Assembly: GCA_964494845.1 (NCBI GenBank)
Contig: CAZBSC010000018.1
Coordinates: 1 to 14,631 of the forward strand
Direction of reading: 5' to 3'
DNA from: CAYRSA01 sp964494845
Lineage (GTDB): Bacteria; Patescibacteriota; Saccharimonadia; Saccharimonadales; JAGQNJ01
DNA: 14,631 bases
The translations under genes and the position numbers were made by a program. Each line of letters opens with the position of its first letter. Positions within the stretch are counted from its first letter, which is position 1. Below the pieces are notes generated by a model. That model was not told where the DNA came from. It worked only from the letters and a program-made list of their open reading frames with translations, and did no database searches. Below are positions 1 to 7,224 of the stretch, one piece after another.

Positions 1-2
1 TG

Positions 3-374
3 GTGACTTTGTTGGCTATTTTGTTCAAGTTCGTACACCGGCGCGCACACTTAAAACCAAAGAAAAAAAGCTATCGTACTCGCTGGCGAGATTTGCAAAA
101 ACTGTGCAAGTCGAAAGAAACATGGCCTGAAGCTATATTCTCAGCCGATAAACTACTGGACAAAGCACTTATAAAAAAAGGCTTCAAAGGAAAAAACACG
201 GGCGCTCGAATAGTTAGCGCACAGCGTACTTTTACTGATAACGATAGTCTCTGGTCTGCCCACAAACTAAAGAAAAAGTTGCAAGAAGACCCAACAATCA
301 AACTTAAAGAAAAAGAAGTAAAAAAAGCGCTTCTGGCCTTTTGCCAGGCCCTAAAAGATTTGGGGGCGCTTTAA
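3..374 (+). CDS. Small basic membrane-associated protein, 5' end probably outside the window
   Basis: The first in-window start is a GTG at base 3, but the frame is open to the window edge and the first residues (LLAILFKFV) look like the end of a transmembrane segment, so the true start is probably upstream. A Lys/Arg-rich stretch follows (about residues 13-30). After it comes a mostly helical domain with blocks such as ADKLLDKALIKKGFKG, SLWSAHKLKKKL and ALLAFCQALKDLGAL. From memory this matches a short protein family common in Patescibacteria, whose helical part resembles HEPN-type four-helix domains. Most family members as I recall them read AHKLRNRxxHE, whereas here the block is AHKLKKKLQED, so the typical Arg/His residues are missing. 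Its stop is one base before the gatB start, so it is co-transcribed with gatB and very likely gatA/gatC upstream. The function is unknown. Confidence 0.6.
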   Translation: MTLLAILFKFVHRRAHLKPKKKSYRTRWRDLQKLCKSKETWPEAIFSADKLLDKALIKKGFKGKNTGARIVSAQRTFTDNDSLWSAHKLKKKLQEDPTIKLKEKEVKKALLAFCQALKDLGAL

Positions 375-375
375 T

Positions 376-1517
376 ATGCTAGATCTGAAAGAGTATATGA
401 TCGAGGATTATTTACCAACCATTGGTATCGAATGTCATGTTCAATTAAAAACACAGACAAAACTATTTGCTGGTGTTGATAACGATGCGCGTTCAGCCGA
501 ACCCAACACCTTAATCAGCCATATATGCCTAGGAATGCCTGGTGCGCTGCCTGTTCTAAATGAAAAAGCCGTTGAATTAGCTTCAAAAGCAGCTTTTGCA
601 TTGAATACTGTTCCCTCAAAGTTCAGCAAGTTCGATCGTAAACACTATTTTTACCCTGATTTGCCAAATGGTTATCAAATAACTCAGTTTGATGAACCGA
701 TTGTTATCGGTGGCCATGTAGACATTACCGTTGACACTAAACCTAAGAGAATCGGCATTACCAGAGCTCATCTAGAGGCAGATGCCGGAAAATCAACTCA
801 CCCCAGTGCGGCAGACTATAGCCTTGTTGACCTGAACAGAGCTGGCACGCCACTACTGGAGATCGTCTCAGAGCCTGACATACATTCAGCTAAAGAAGCC
901 AAAGCATATGCTCACGAGTTGTACTTGTTGATGCGTTACGCTGACGTTTCATACGCTAATTTGTTTTACGGAAACATGCGTTTTGACGTTAATGTCAGCG
1001 TCAGCAAAGATCCAAAGAAACTGGGCACAAGAAGTGAGACAAAAAACCTCAACTCTTTCAGAAGCGTTGAAAAAACTGTTGAATTCGAAATAAAACGCCA
1101 GATTCAACTACTAGAAAAGGGCGGTGAAGTTGTTCAGGAAACACGCGGCTGGGACGATGCCAAGCAAAAAACTTTTTCACAGAGGTCGAAAGAGGACGCT
1201 CATGATTATCGATATTTCCCCGATCCTGATATTCCACCGGTTGTTCTCGACGACAAATATATCAACAAAATCAAAGATTCTATGCCAGTCATGCCGTCAG
1301 TTCTTCGCGATAAAATGGCACATTTAGGCCTCGATGATTCGGTCATTGAAACACTTGTAGACGAAATGCCAGCTGGCACATTTATGCACTTGATCCTTGA
1401 CGAATGCTCCGCCGAAGACTCTAAGCGAATCGCAAACTGGCTGGCGTCAGATGTCCAAGCATTGGTTGCTGAAGAAAAAGTAACTTGGGATGATGCGACC
1501 CTGGATGTTTCGGCGTT
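376..1517 (+). CDS. gatB: Aspartyl/glutamyl-tRNA(Asn/Gln) amidotransferase subunit B, 3' end lost in assembly gap
   Basis: GatB is the tRNA-binding and kinase subunit of GatCAB, which turns Glu-tRNA(Gln) or Asp-tRNA(Asn) into Gln-tRNA(Gln) or Asn-tRNA(Asn) in the cytosol using ammonia passed from GatA. The 380 complete codons show the family blocks in order: IGIECHVQLKTQTKLF (about 17-32), LGMPGALPVLN (about 52-62), FDRKHYFYPDLPNGYQI (about 86-102), HLEADAGKS, DLNRAGTPLLEIVSEPD, RFDVNVSVS, TETKNLNSF-like (SETKNLNSF) and KEDAHDYRYFPDPD. The last segment before the gap is the start of the C-terminal YqeY-like tail domain. Family members are about 470-490 aa, so roughly 100 residues are missing. 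The ATG at 376 is one base after the upstream stop; an in-frame ATG at 397 is also possible. The open frame continues through the Ns into an unrelated gene, which is an artefact. Confidence 0.95.
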
Positions 1518-1617
1518 NNNNNNNNNNNNNNNNNNNNNNNNNNNNNNNNNNNNNNNNNNNNNNNNNNNNNNNNNNNNNNNNNNNNNNNNNNNNNNNNNNN
1601 NNNNNNNNNNNNNNNNN
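1518..1617. other. 100-N assembly gap between gatB and galU
   Basis: Exactly 100 Ns, the usual placeholder for a gap of unknown length. The left side is GatB around residue 380 of about 480. The right side is around residue 120-125 of a GalU-type enzyme. At least about 650-700 bases of coding sequence must therefore be missing, and further genes could be hidden here. Confidence 0.97.
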
Positions 1618-2124
1618 GAGCCTTTCTTCGTATTCTTTGCTGACGATTTCTTCCGATCTGATGTACCCAGGGCTCAGCAGCTACTAGATACTTATAACAA
1701 AACTGGCAAATCAGTCATTTCTGTTATTGACGTTCCAAGATCAGACGCTGACCAATACGGTATGGTCGAGCTTGGTGAACAATTCGATGACAAAACCTAC
1801 CAGGTAAAAAAATTAGTAGAAAAACCCGGTGTTGATGCCACGCCATCAACAATCGCCTCCGTTGGAGGATACTTGCTGACGCCAGATATACTACCGATTC
1901 TGGAAAAAGAAACAGTCAGTGTGAGGGGTGAAATAGAACTGGCAGAGGGAATCAACGAACTGGCCGAAAAAGATAAAGTTTACTGTAAACATATTGATGG
2001 CGTTTATCATGATACTGGTGGCAAATTAAAATACCTCGAGGCACTAGTAGATACAGGGCTGATTCACCCATCTATCGGCCCCAAGTTACGTTTGTACCTT
2101 GAGAAGCGCCTTCAAGAAGAGTAG
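1618..2124 (+). CDS. galU: UTP-glucose-1-phosphate uridylyltransferase, C-terminal part only
   Basis: GalU makes UDP-glucose from UTP and glucose-1-phosphate, a precursor for cell-surface glycans. The 168 codons after the gap match the C-terminal half of the family. EPFFVFFADDFF corresponds to the conserved EPFAVLLxDD strand, YGMVELG to the YGVV block, KKLVEKPGVDATPSTIASVGGYLLTPDI to the VEKPxxxxAPSNLAIxGRYVLTPEI block, and GEIELAEGI plus YHDTGGKLKYLEALVDTGL to the GEIQLTDAI and YDxGxKLGYLKA blocks. The usual GRY is GGY here. The N-terminal nucleotide-binding half (GxGTRxxP) lies in the gap. A related sugar-1-phosphate nucleotidyltransferase is possible, but the C-terminal blocks favour GalU. 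The frame agrees with gatB across the Ns only by chance. The stop TAG forms part of a -10 box for the next gene. Confidence 0.88.
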   Translation, partial: EPFFVFFADDFFRSDVPRAQQLLDTYNKTGKSVISVIDVPRSDADQYGMVELGEQFDDKTYQVKKLVEKPGVDATPSTIASVGGYLLTPDILPILEKETVSVRGEIELAEGINELAEKDKVYCKHIDGVYHDTGGKLKYLEALVDTGLIHPSIGPKLRLYLEKRLQEE

Positions 2125-2127
2125 AAT
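2099..2127 (+). promoter_or_regulatory. Sigma-70-like promoter inside the galU 3' end
   Basis: TTGAGA (2099-2104), a 17-bp spacer and TAGAAT (2122-2127), one mismatch from consensus in each box. The -10 box ends 8 nt before the ATG at 2136, so transcription would start at or near that ATG and give a leaderless mRNA. Confidence 0.55.
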
Positions 2128-2135
2128 AAGCATAT

Positions 2136-2396
2136 ATGGATGCATTTGAAATACTAGTCGTAATACTTTCAATAGCCTTGGCTATTCTGTTAATCGCATC
2201 AATCTTTCTAGTTGTAGTTCTCGTTAAACTAGTCAACCAACTCCGTGTTGTTAGTCAAAAAGCAGAAGAAATCGTGAATGATGTAGAGACAGTCAGCGGT
2301 TTTTTTCGCAAGACTGCTGGACCTGTAGCTATTACTAGCTTGATAAGTAACATAGTTAGTAAAGTAACAGAGATGAAGGGCAAAAAGGAGAAATAA
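2136..2396 (+). CDS. Small single-span membrane protein, DUF948-like layout
   Basis: An 86-aa protein with one strongly hydrophobic segment at about residues 5-31. A polar helical region follows (NQLRVVSQKAEEIVNDVETVSGFF) and the end is Lys-rich (KVTEMKGKKEK). This layout, an N-terminal anchor followed by an amphipathic or coiled-coil helix, is like DUF948 proteins, which are often found next to YtxH-like proteins as here. No catalytic motif is visible. It lies 11 bases after galU and its stop is one base before the next ATG, so it forms a two-gene unit with the YtxH-like gene. The unit has its own predicted promoter at 2099-2127. A membrane-associated or envelope-stress role would be inference from the neighbour only. 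Confidence 0.75.
   Translation: MDAFEILVVILSIALAILLIASIFLVVVLVKLVNQLRVVSQKAEEIVNDVETVSGFFRKTAGPVAITSLISNIVSKVTEMKGKKEK
2385..2390 (+). promoter_or_regulatory. Shine-Dalgarno sequence for the YtxH-like gene
   Basis: AAGGAG ending 7 nt before the ATG at 2398, within the 3' end of the preceding gene. It is a classical ribosome binding site at an operon-internal position, unlike the operon-first genes of this window. Confidence 0.8.
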
Positions 2397-2397
2397 T

Positions 2398-2805
2398 ATG
2401 GGAAAAAATAATTCAGGCAAAAAACTTGCGGTTGGCGCAGCAGTAGGCGTTGTTGCTGGTTTTGTGGCAGGTATACTAACGGCTCCAAAAAGTGGTAAAG
2501 AAACACGCGCAGATATCAAGAAAACTGCTAATAACATAAAGAGAGAAGCAGAAAAAAAGTTAAAACAACTTCATGGTGAACTGAGTGAGCTAATAAACAA
2601 AGGCAAGGACCTGGCTCGAAAAGAGGGCGCAAAGGCTAAAGAAGGACTAACTCAAGCTCTAGAAGTAGCACAGGAAGCTCAGCAGAAGGTAAAAGTAGTA
2701 ATCAGCGCGATAAAGAACGGCGAAACAGATGAACCCGAACTGAAAAAGGCCATCGAGGATGCAACAAAAGCAAAAGACAATCTACTAAAGTATCTTAAGA
2801 AATAA
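2398..2805 (+). CDS. YtxH-like membrane protein
   Basis: A 135-aa protein with the YtxH signature at its N-terminus. A small-residue-rich hydrophobic segment (about 10-28, GAAVGVVAGFVAGIL) is followed directly by TAPKSGKETR, which corresponds to the family's FAPKSGKETR motif. The rest is long, charged and helical, with repeated Lys/Glu/Ala-rich stretches (REAEKKLKQLHGELSELI, EGAKAKEGLTQALEVAQEAQQKV), probably coiled coil. YtxH proteins are small membrane proteins linked to general stress in Firmicutes, and their molecular role is unknown. The start is supported by AAGGAG 7 nt upstream. Translation should be linked to the preceding small membrane gene, and a terminator follows the stop by 25 bases. 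Confidence 0.85.
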   Translation: MGKNNSGKKLAVGAAVGVVAGFVAGILTAPKSGKETRADIKKTANNIKREAEKKLKQLHGELSELINKGKDLARKEGAKAKEGLTQALEVAQEAQQKVKVVISAIKNGETDEPELKKAIEDATKAKDNLLKYLKK

Positions 2806-2830
2806 GTATCTCGTAAATTTTACATGCTAC

Positions 2831-2857
2831 AACTGTCGCTATAAGCGGCAGTTTTTC
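2831..2857 (+). terminator. Rho-independent terminator after the YtxH-like gene
   Basis: AACTGTCGC (2831-2839) pairs with GCGGCAGTT (2845-2853), 9 bp with one G-U pair and a 5-nt loop, followed by a T tract to 2856. The -10 box of the dnaE promoter begins 2 bases after the T tract. Confidence 0.8.
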
Positions 2858-2858
2858 T

Positions 2859-2864
2859 TATAAT
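2859..2864 (+). promoter_or_regulatory. -10 box for dnaE
   Basis: Perfect TATAAT directly after the upstream terminator. No recognisable -35 box occurs at 16-18 bp, because that region is the terminator hairpin. The box ends 9 nt before an ATG at 2874, which opens a five-codon ORF, and 23 nt before the dnaE ATG. Confidence 0.6.
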
Positions 2865-2873
2865 GGAAGTAGT

Positions 2874-2891
2874 ATGAGCGAGGGGTTATGA
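2874..2891 (+). CDS. Putative five-codon leader ORF overlapping the dnaE start
   Basis: ATG AGC GAG GGG TTA TGA (MSEGL). Its ATG sits 9 nt after the TATAAT box, the same distance seen at rplS, and its TGA overlaps the dnaE ATG as ATGA. The dnaE ATG itself has AGGGG only 2 nt upstream, too close for a normal Shine-Dalgarno interaction. Translation of this mini-ORF followed by re-initiation on dnaE is an inference; chance is possible for such a short frame. Confidence 0.35.
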   Translation: MSEGL

Positions 2892-5800
2892 AGAAAAGTG
2901 ATTTAACTGTTAGTGACTTTGTGCATTTGCACAACCACACACAGTACAGTCTATTGGACGGGTTAACAAAAATACCNNNNNNNNNNNNNNNNNNNNNNNN
3001 NNNNNNNNNNNNNNNNNNNNNNNNNNNNNNNNNNNNNNNNNNNNNNNNNNNNNNNNNNNNNNNNNNNNNNNNNNNNCAAAACCAGTACGAAAAGGCCAAA
3101 GAAATAGCGCAGTGGTACAAGTCTGTTTTTGGCGACAGATACTATCTAGAAGTCCAGGATCACGGGCATCCTGACCATCCATATGTTTGGGACGAGCAAG
3201 TACCGGTTACCGAGCAAACACTTCGACTCGGCAAAGAGTTGGACATCAAATGTGTCGTTACGAGTGATGCCCACTATTTGAGCCATGAAGATCAAGAGGC
3301 TCACGAGATTCTGCTATGCGTACAAACCGGGTCATTTTTGTCTGATGAAAAGAGAATGAGTTTAAAAAACTTTGATCTACATGTAACAGACCCTAAAGAG
3401 ATAATCGATAGGTGGGGAGACGAGCATCCAGAGCTTATCAAGAACACCAGCCAGATAGCAAATCGGTGCGCAGTTAATATCGAGCTAGGCAAAATACTGA
3501 TACCCAAGTTCCCTGTCAGCAAGGGCGAGACCGAACGTTCGAGCTTAGAAAAACAGGTCTATCGAGGACTTGCTTGGCGTTACGGAGGTATAAAAGAAAA
3601 AAACGCTGGCAAACTATCAACACCCGAAGCAAAAAAAACGCTTACAGAAGATATAAAGAAACGAGCAAAATACGAGCTGGAAGTAATCGAGAAAATGGGT
3701 TTCAGCGGCTACTTTTTAATTATTTCTGATTTTATCAATTGGGGAAAAAATAATGGTATCGTATTTGGCCCGGGCCGTGGATCAGCCGCTGGTTCGATAA
3801 TTGCGTATTCCCTGAAAATTACAGAGCTAGATCCGCTGAAATATGATCTGCTCTTTGAAAGATTTTTAAACCCCGATCGCGTCTCAATGCCCGATATCGA
3901 CATTGACATCCAGGATACACGGCGAGACGAGGTTATTCAGTATTGTGTAGAGAAATATGGAACCGAACGGGTCGCTAACATTGTAACTTTCGGTACAATG
4001 GCAGCGCGGAATGCTGTAAGGGATGTAGCCAGGGTGTTACAGGTGCCGTATGCAGATGCTGACCGTTTGGCAAAAATGATCCCACCACCCATACAAGGAC
4101 GCCAGATACCTCTGGCAAAGTCTTTAGTAGACGACGCAGATCTAAAGCGCGAATACGAGACGAATGAACAGTCAACTAGGGTATTCGATCTGGCTGTTAG
4201 ACTTGAGGGGACTATACGGTCGCACGGTGTTCATGCAGCCGGTGTAGTTATTGCTCCTGACGATATTGTAAAATACGTACCTCTGGAAATGGCTCAAAAA
4301 GGCGTAGTTGCTACTCAGTATTCAATGAATCCTATAGAGGAGCTCGGGCTTCTAAAAATGGACTTTCTTGGGCTGTCTAACTTGACGATAATAAAGAATG
4401 CCCTTCGGATAATAAAAAAAGTACACGGCGACGACATTGACATAAATACTATCCCACTGGATGATCGAAAAACTTTCGAGCTATTTCAGCGTGGCGATAC
4501 CACTGGAGTATTCCAGCTAGAATCTGCTGGCATGAAACGCTACCTAAAAGAGTTAAAACCTACCGCTTTCGAAGACATAATTGCCATGGTGGCTCTGTAC
4601 AGGCCTGGCCCCATGCAGTGGATCGAGGATTTTATAGACCGCAAACACGGTACAAAAAAAGTCGAATATTTGCATCCGGCAATGAAATCGGCTCTCGAAA
4701 ATACCTACGGAATCATGGTCTATCAAGAGCAGGTTATGCAAATAAGCAAAGAGATGTGTGGCTTTACTGGTGGACAGTCAGACACGCTGAGAAAAGCGAT
4801 TGGTAAAAAAATACCAGAGGTAATGGCAAAACTAAAGGAAGAATTTATCCAAGGCGCTATAAATACGGTTGATGCAGATCGTCCACTGATGGAAAAATTC
4901 TGGAAACAGCTAGAAGATTTTGCTGCGTATTGTTTTAACAAATCACATGCCGCTTGCTATGGCTTAATTGCTTATCAAACAGCCTATCTAAAAGCGCATT
5001 ATCCAGCAGCCTTTATGGCTGCCGTAATGTCTAGCGATTACGACGACACCGACAGGCTTGCGATAGAAATAAAGGAGTGTCAGACCATGGGCATCACTGT
5101 TTTGGCGCCCGATGTTAACGAGTCATTTGTAGAGTTTGCCGTTACTCCAGATAAGAAGTCGATTAGATTTGGTATGAATGCCATAAAAAATGTGGGCACA
5201 GCAGCCGTCGAAGAGATTCTTCGTGCAAGACAGGCGAATGGACCGTTCGAGACCTTAGAGGACTTTTTTTCGACCGTCAGTCCTAGAACGGTAAACAGAA
5301 AGTCTGTTGAGAGCCTAATAAAATCCGGGGCTTTCGATAATCTAGCCGACCGCCACCAACTAATTAATAACATCGACGTATTGTTGGCCTACGGGTCAAA
5401 AATCCACAAAGATTTAGCTTCTGGACAGACTGATTTGTTTGGAAATGCGCCGGAACTGAGTGAGCATTCCAAACCAGTTCTAAAACTGGAAGAACCAGGC
5501 ACAGCTTTGTCTCAGCGCGAGCAACTGCAGTGGGAGCGAGAATTACTAGGTGTTTATCTGTCTCAGCACCCTCTGGAGGCGTTCAAAGCAATCTTAGAAG
5601 AACAGGTTGTGCCACTTAAGGAAATAATGGCCGAACACCACAACAAGAGTGTCCACGTTGGTGGAATAATCACTGCATCTAGAGAAATTGTTACCAAAAA
5701 CGGGCAAAAAATGGCATTTGTCAGTATTTCTGACGACCATGAAGAGATCGAAATCGTATTATTCCCTAATGTTTATCAACAGACACTGGGCATCTGGGAC

Positions 5801-6238
5801 AAAGACAGAGTGGTGATTGTAAATGGTAAAGTTTCCGCTCAGGATAAGTCGGGAGAGTTGACAGGAGATATTAAAATACTCGCTGATGAGGCCCGAGAAG
5901 TAACCCACGAGCAAGCAACGGCCTATGAAGCAACGGGGAAAAAACGCAAAACTCCGAAACCAGCAAAGAAAAAACCAGTAGTCACGGCATCAAAACCTGC
6001 AGAATCCAACTTAGAACCTAGAATATACATACGAATCCACGATTCCAGTGACCAAAAACTACTGTCAAATTTGAAGGTTGTGCTTGAAGATAATGTTGGC
6101 GACACAGAAGTAGTATTGGTTGTTGGAGAAGACTCAGAAAAGCAAATTATCCGTTTGCCGGCGAGAATCAGTCAAAAAGAGGACTCAATGTCAGCAATAA
6201 CTTCGATCGTTGGTGAATCTAATGTCAAAATACAATAA
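2888..6238 (+). CDS. dnaE: DNA polymerase III alpha subunit (replicative polymerase), interrupted by an assembly gap
   Basis: This is the catalytic subunit of the chromosomal replicase. Visible blocks in order: PHP domain start FVHLHNHTQYS; PHP end VVTSDAHYL; palm FGPGRGSAAGS; MPDIDID with the metal-binding Asp pair (336 and 338 in this translation); ITFGTMAARNAVRDV; LEGTIRSHGVHAAGVVIAP; ALYRPGPM; FIDRKHG; YGIMVYQEQVMQIS; LRKAIGKK; and FNKSHAACYGLIAYQTAYLKAHYP. QTDLFG (847-852) matches the beta-clamp binding motif of E. coli DnaE. A C-terminal OB fold starts at about VHVGGIITASREI. A Lys/Pro-rich linker (KKRKTPKPAKKKP) and a small final domain follow. Between the first 29 residues and the post-gap sequence E. 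coli DnaE has about 130 residues, so the real protein is about 1,200 aa. The start codon overlaps a mini-ORF stop. Confidence 0.96.
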   Translation: MKKSDLTVSDFVHLHNHTQYSLLDGLTKIXXXXXXXXXXXXXXXXXXXXXXXXXXXXXXXXXXQNQYEKAKEIAQWYKSVFGDRYYLEVQDHGHPDHPYVWDEQVPVTEQTLRLGKELDIKCVVTSDAHYLSHEDQEAHEILLCVQTGSFLSDEKRMSLKNFDLHVTDPKEIIDRWGDEHPELIKNTSQIANRCAVNIELGKILIPKFPVSKGETERSSLEKQVYRGLAWRYGGIKEKNAGKLSTPEAKKTLTEDIKKRAKYELEVIEKMGFSGYFLIISDFINWGKNNGIVFGPGRGSAAGSIIAYSLKITELDPLKYDLLFERFLNPDRVSMPDIDIDIQDTRRDEVIQYCVEKYGTERVANIVTFGTMAARNAVRDVARVLQVPYADADRLAKMIPPPIQGRQIPLAKSLVDDADLKREYETNEQSTRVFDLAVRLEGTIRSHGVHAAGVVIAPDDIVKYVPLEMAQKGVVATQYSMNPIEELGLLKMDFLGLSNLTIIKNALRIIKKVHGDDIDINTIPLDDRKTFELFQRGDTTGVFQLESAGMKRYLKELKPTAFEDIIAMVALYRPGPMQWIEDFIDRKHGTKKVEYLHPAMKSALENTYGIMVYQEQVMQISKEMCGFTGGQSDTLRKAIGKKIPEVMAKLKEEFIQGAINTVDADRPLMEKFWKQLEDFAAYCFNKSHAACYGLIAYQTAYLKAHYPAAFMAAVMSSDYDDTDRLAIEIKECQTMGITVLAPDVNESFVEFAVTPDKKSIRFGMNAIKNVGTAAVEEILRARQANGPFETLEDFFSTVSPRTVNRKSVESLIKSGAFDNLADRHQLINNIDVLLAYGSKIHKDLASGQTDLFGNAPELSEHSKPVLKLEEPGTALSQREQLQWERELLGVYLSQHPLEAFKAILEEQVVPLKEIMAEHHNKSVHVGGIITASREIVTKNGQKMAFVSISDDHEEIEIVLFPNVYQQTLGIWDKDRVVIVNGKVSAQDKSGELTGDIKILADEAREVTHEQATAYEATGKKRKTPKPAKKKPVVTASKPAESNLEPRIYIRIHDSSDQKLLSNLKVVLEDNVGDTEVVLVVGEDSEKQIIRLPARISQKEDSMSAITSIVGESNVKIQ
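2977..3076. other. 100-N assembly gap inside dnaE
   Basis: Exactly 100 Ns within the PHP domain. Comparison with E. coli DnaE suggests about 130 residues (around 390 bases) are missing, so the placeholder is too short. Both sides are in the same frame because 100 Ns plus flanking bases happen to fit. Confidence 0.97.
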
Positions 6239-6243
6239 GTTTT

Positions 6244-7215
6244 TTAGCGTATAACACCAATTTGCTGGCTAATAACTGCGCCAAGAGCAATTATTGACAT
6301 TATTGTTACGTCGACTAGTGGGTGCTTCATTGCGTAATGCTCACCACGTACTAATGATTTTCTAAGAGCTCGTCCATGTTTGATTGCCAAGAACATTATT
6401 AATGCTCCTAAGATTGCTCCCACGGCATAAGGAGACCAGGGAGCCATGCCAGAAGTTATAGACTGTACTTTCCTAATTGAGTAGTTGCCAGGCTCCTGCG
6501 TTGCGCCCAGGGTGTTGAATGAGTTTGGTGATGCGTCTTTTACCGAGGCTACTTTTGCTGATGCAGAGGGTTCGCCATACATTGCAACAACAACAGTTGT
6601 TGGCCCCTGATCGATAAAGTCTTTGCTCTGGGCAAATCCAAAACCAACATTCTTGTAGCTAGGGTCAAGTAGATTGTCTCTGTGGCTTTTGCTATTCATC
6701 CAGCCTGCGATAACTTCGTTATCGTTGGTGAAACCATATGCCAAATTCTCACCAGCTTTTCTATACAGGTAGTTTGCGTCTGTTATGAATTGCCACGGAG
6801 CATTTCCTTCGGGGGTAGAATGCGACCAATAATCGCGTTTTACCATGTCATTGGCTTTGGCTTGTGCAGCTTCAGACAGCTTTTTGTTTAGGGTTAGTTG
6901 ACCTAAATGTTGTTTCTCTCTCCGGGCATTTGTGTCTTTGGTTAGCTCGGTTACGCTCATTTCGGTGGCATATGGTAATACGCCTTGTTTTTGCGCAAAA
7001 CGTGATTGCCAAGGCTGTATAACCGCCAAAATCATAATTAGAACCGTCACCAAAGGTAGGTACGGGTAGTAGACTTTTAGAAAATCTTTTGAGTTTTTGT
7101 GTTTTGGGCGAAGGTTCGAGTGATGTCTCGTTTTTTGTTCGTGTTCTTCGTGTTGATGATCACGTTTTTTCGAGTGTTTTCTCGTTTTTGCGCCCTTCGT
7201 AACAGGCATAAGCAT
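6244..7215 (-). CDS. CAP/SCP-domain protein with three membrane segments and a His/Lys-rich N-terminus
   Basis: A 323-aa protein. Residues 7-45 are very rich in Lys, Arg and His (RDHQHEEHEQKTRHHSN), followed by a membrane segment (about 50-67). A CAP domain follows (about 88-215) with family motifs YWSHSTPEG (His132), AGENLAYGF (Glu156), WMNSKSHRDNLL (His178) and GFGFAQ, and then two more hydrophobic segments (about 263-279 and 301-318). CAP proteins are usually secreted or surface-exposed, so the domain is probably outside the cell with the basic tail inside. The gene starts 9 bases after the trmH-like stop and is probably co-transcribed with it. A TACAAT box lies 6 nt before the second ATG (7209), so an own leaderless start there, giving 321 aa, is possible. 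It converges with dnaE with only 5 bases between stops and no terminator hairpin. Confidence 0.9.
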   Translation of the reverse strand: MLMPVTKGAKTRKHSKKRDHQHEEHEQKTRHHSNLRPKHKNSKDFLKVYYPYLPLVTVLIMILAVIQPWQSRFAQKQGVLPYATEMSVTELTKDTNARREKQHLGQLTLNKKLSEAAQAKANDMVKRDYWSHSTPEGNAPWQFITDANYLYRKAGENLAYGFTNDNEVIAGWMNSKSHRDNLLDPSYKNVGFGFAQSKDFIDQGPTTVVVAMYGEPSASAKVASVKDASPNSFNTLGATQEPGNYSIRKVQSITSGMAPWSPYAVGAILGALIMFLAIKHGRALRKSLVRGEHYAMKHPLVDVTIMSIIALGAVISQQIGVIR

Positions 7216-7221
7216 ATTGTA
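7216..7221 (-). promoter_or_regulatory. Possible -10 box for the CAP-domain gene
   Basis: TACAAT on the minus strand, 6 nt upstream of the ATG at 7209 and directly abutting the ATG at 7215. A weak -35-like TTGTCG lies 19 bp further upstream. It would support the internal ATG as a leaderless start, but the gene may simply be read from the upstream promoter. Confidence 0.3.
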
Positions 7222-7224
7222 ACA

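Noticed and set aside
2229..2537. Minus-strand frames opposite the small membrane and YtxH-like genes
   Set aside because: Shadow of two plus-strand genes that have a promoter, an AAGGAG site and family signatures.
2839..3182. Minus-strand open frames spanning the dnaE gap
   Set aside because: They run through the Ns opposite clear DnaE sequence and have no family features.
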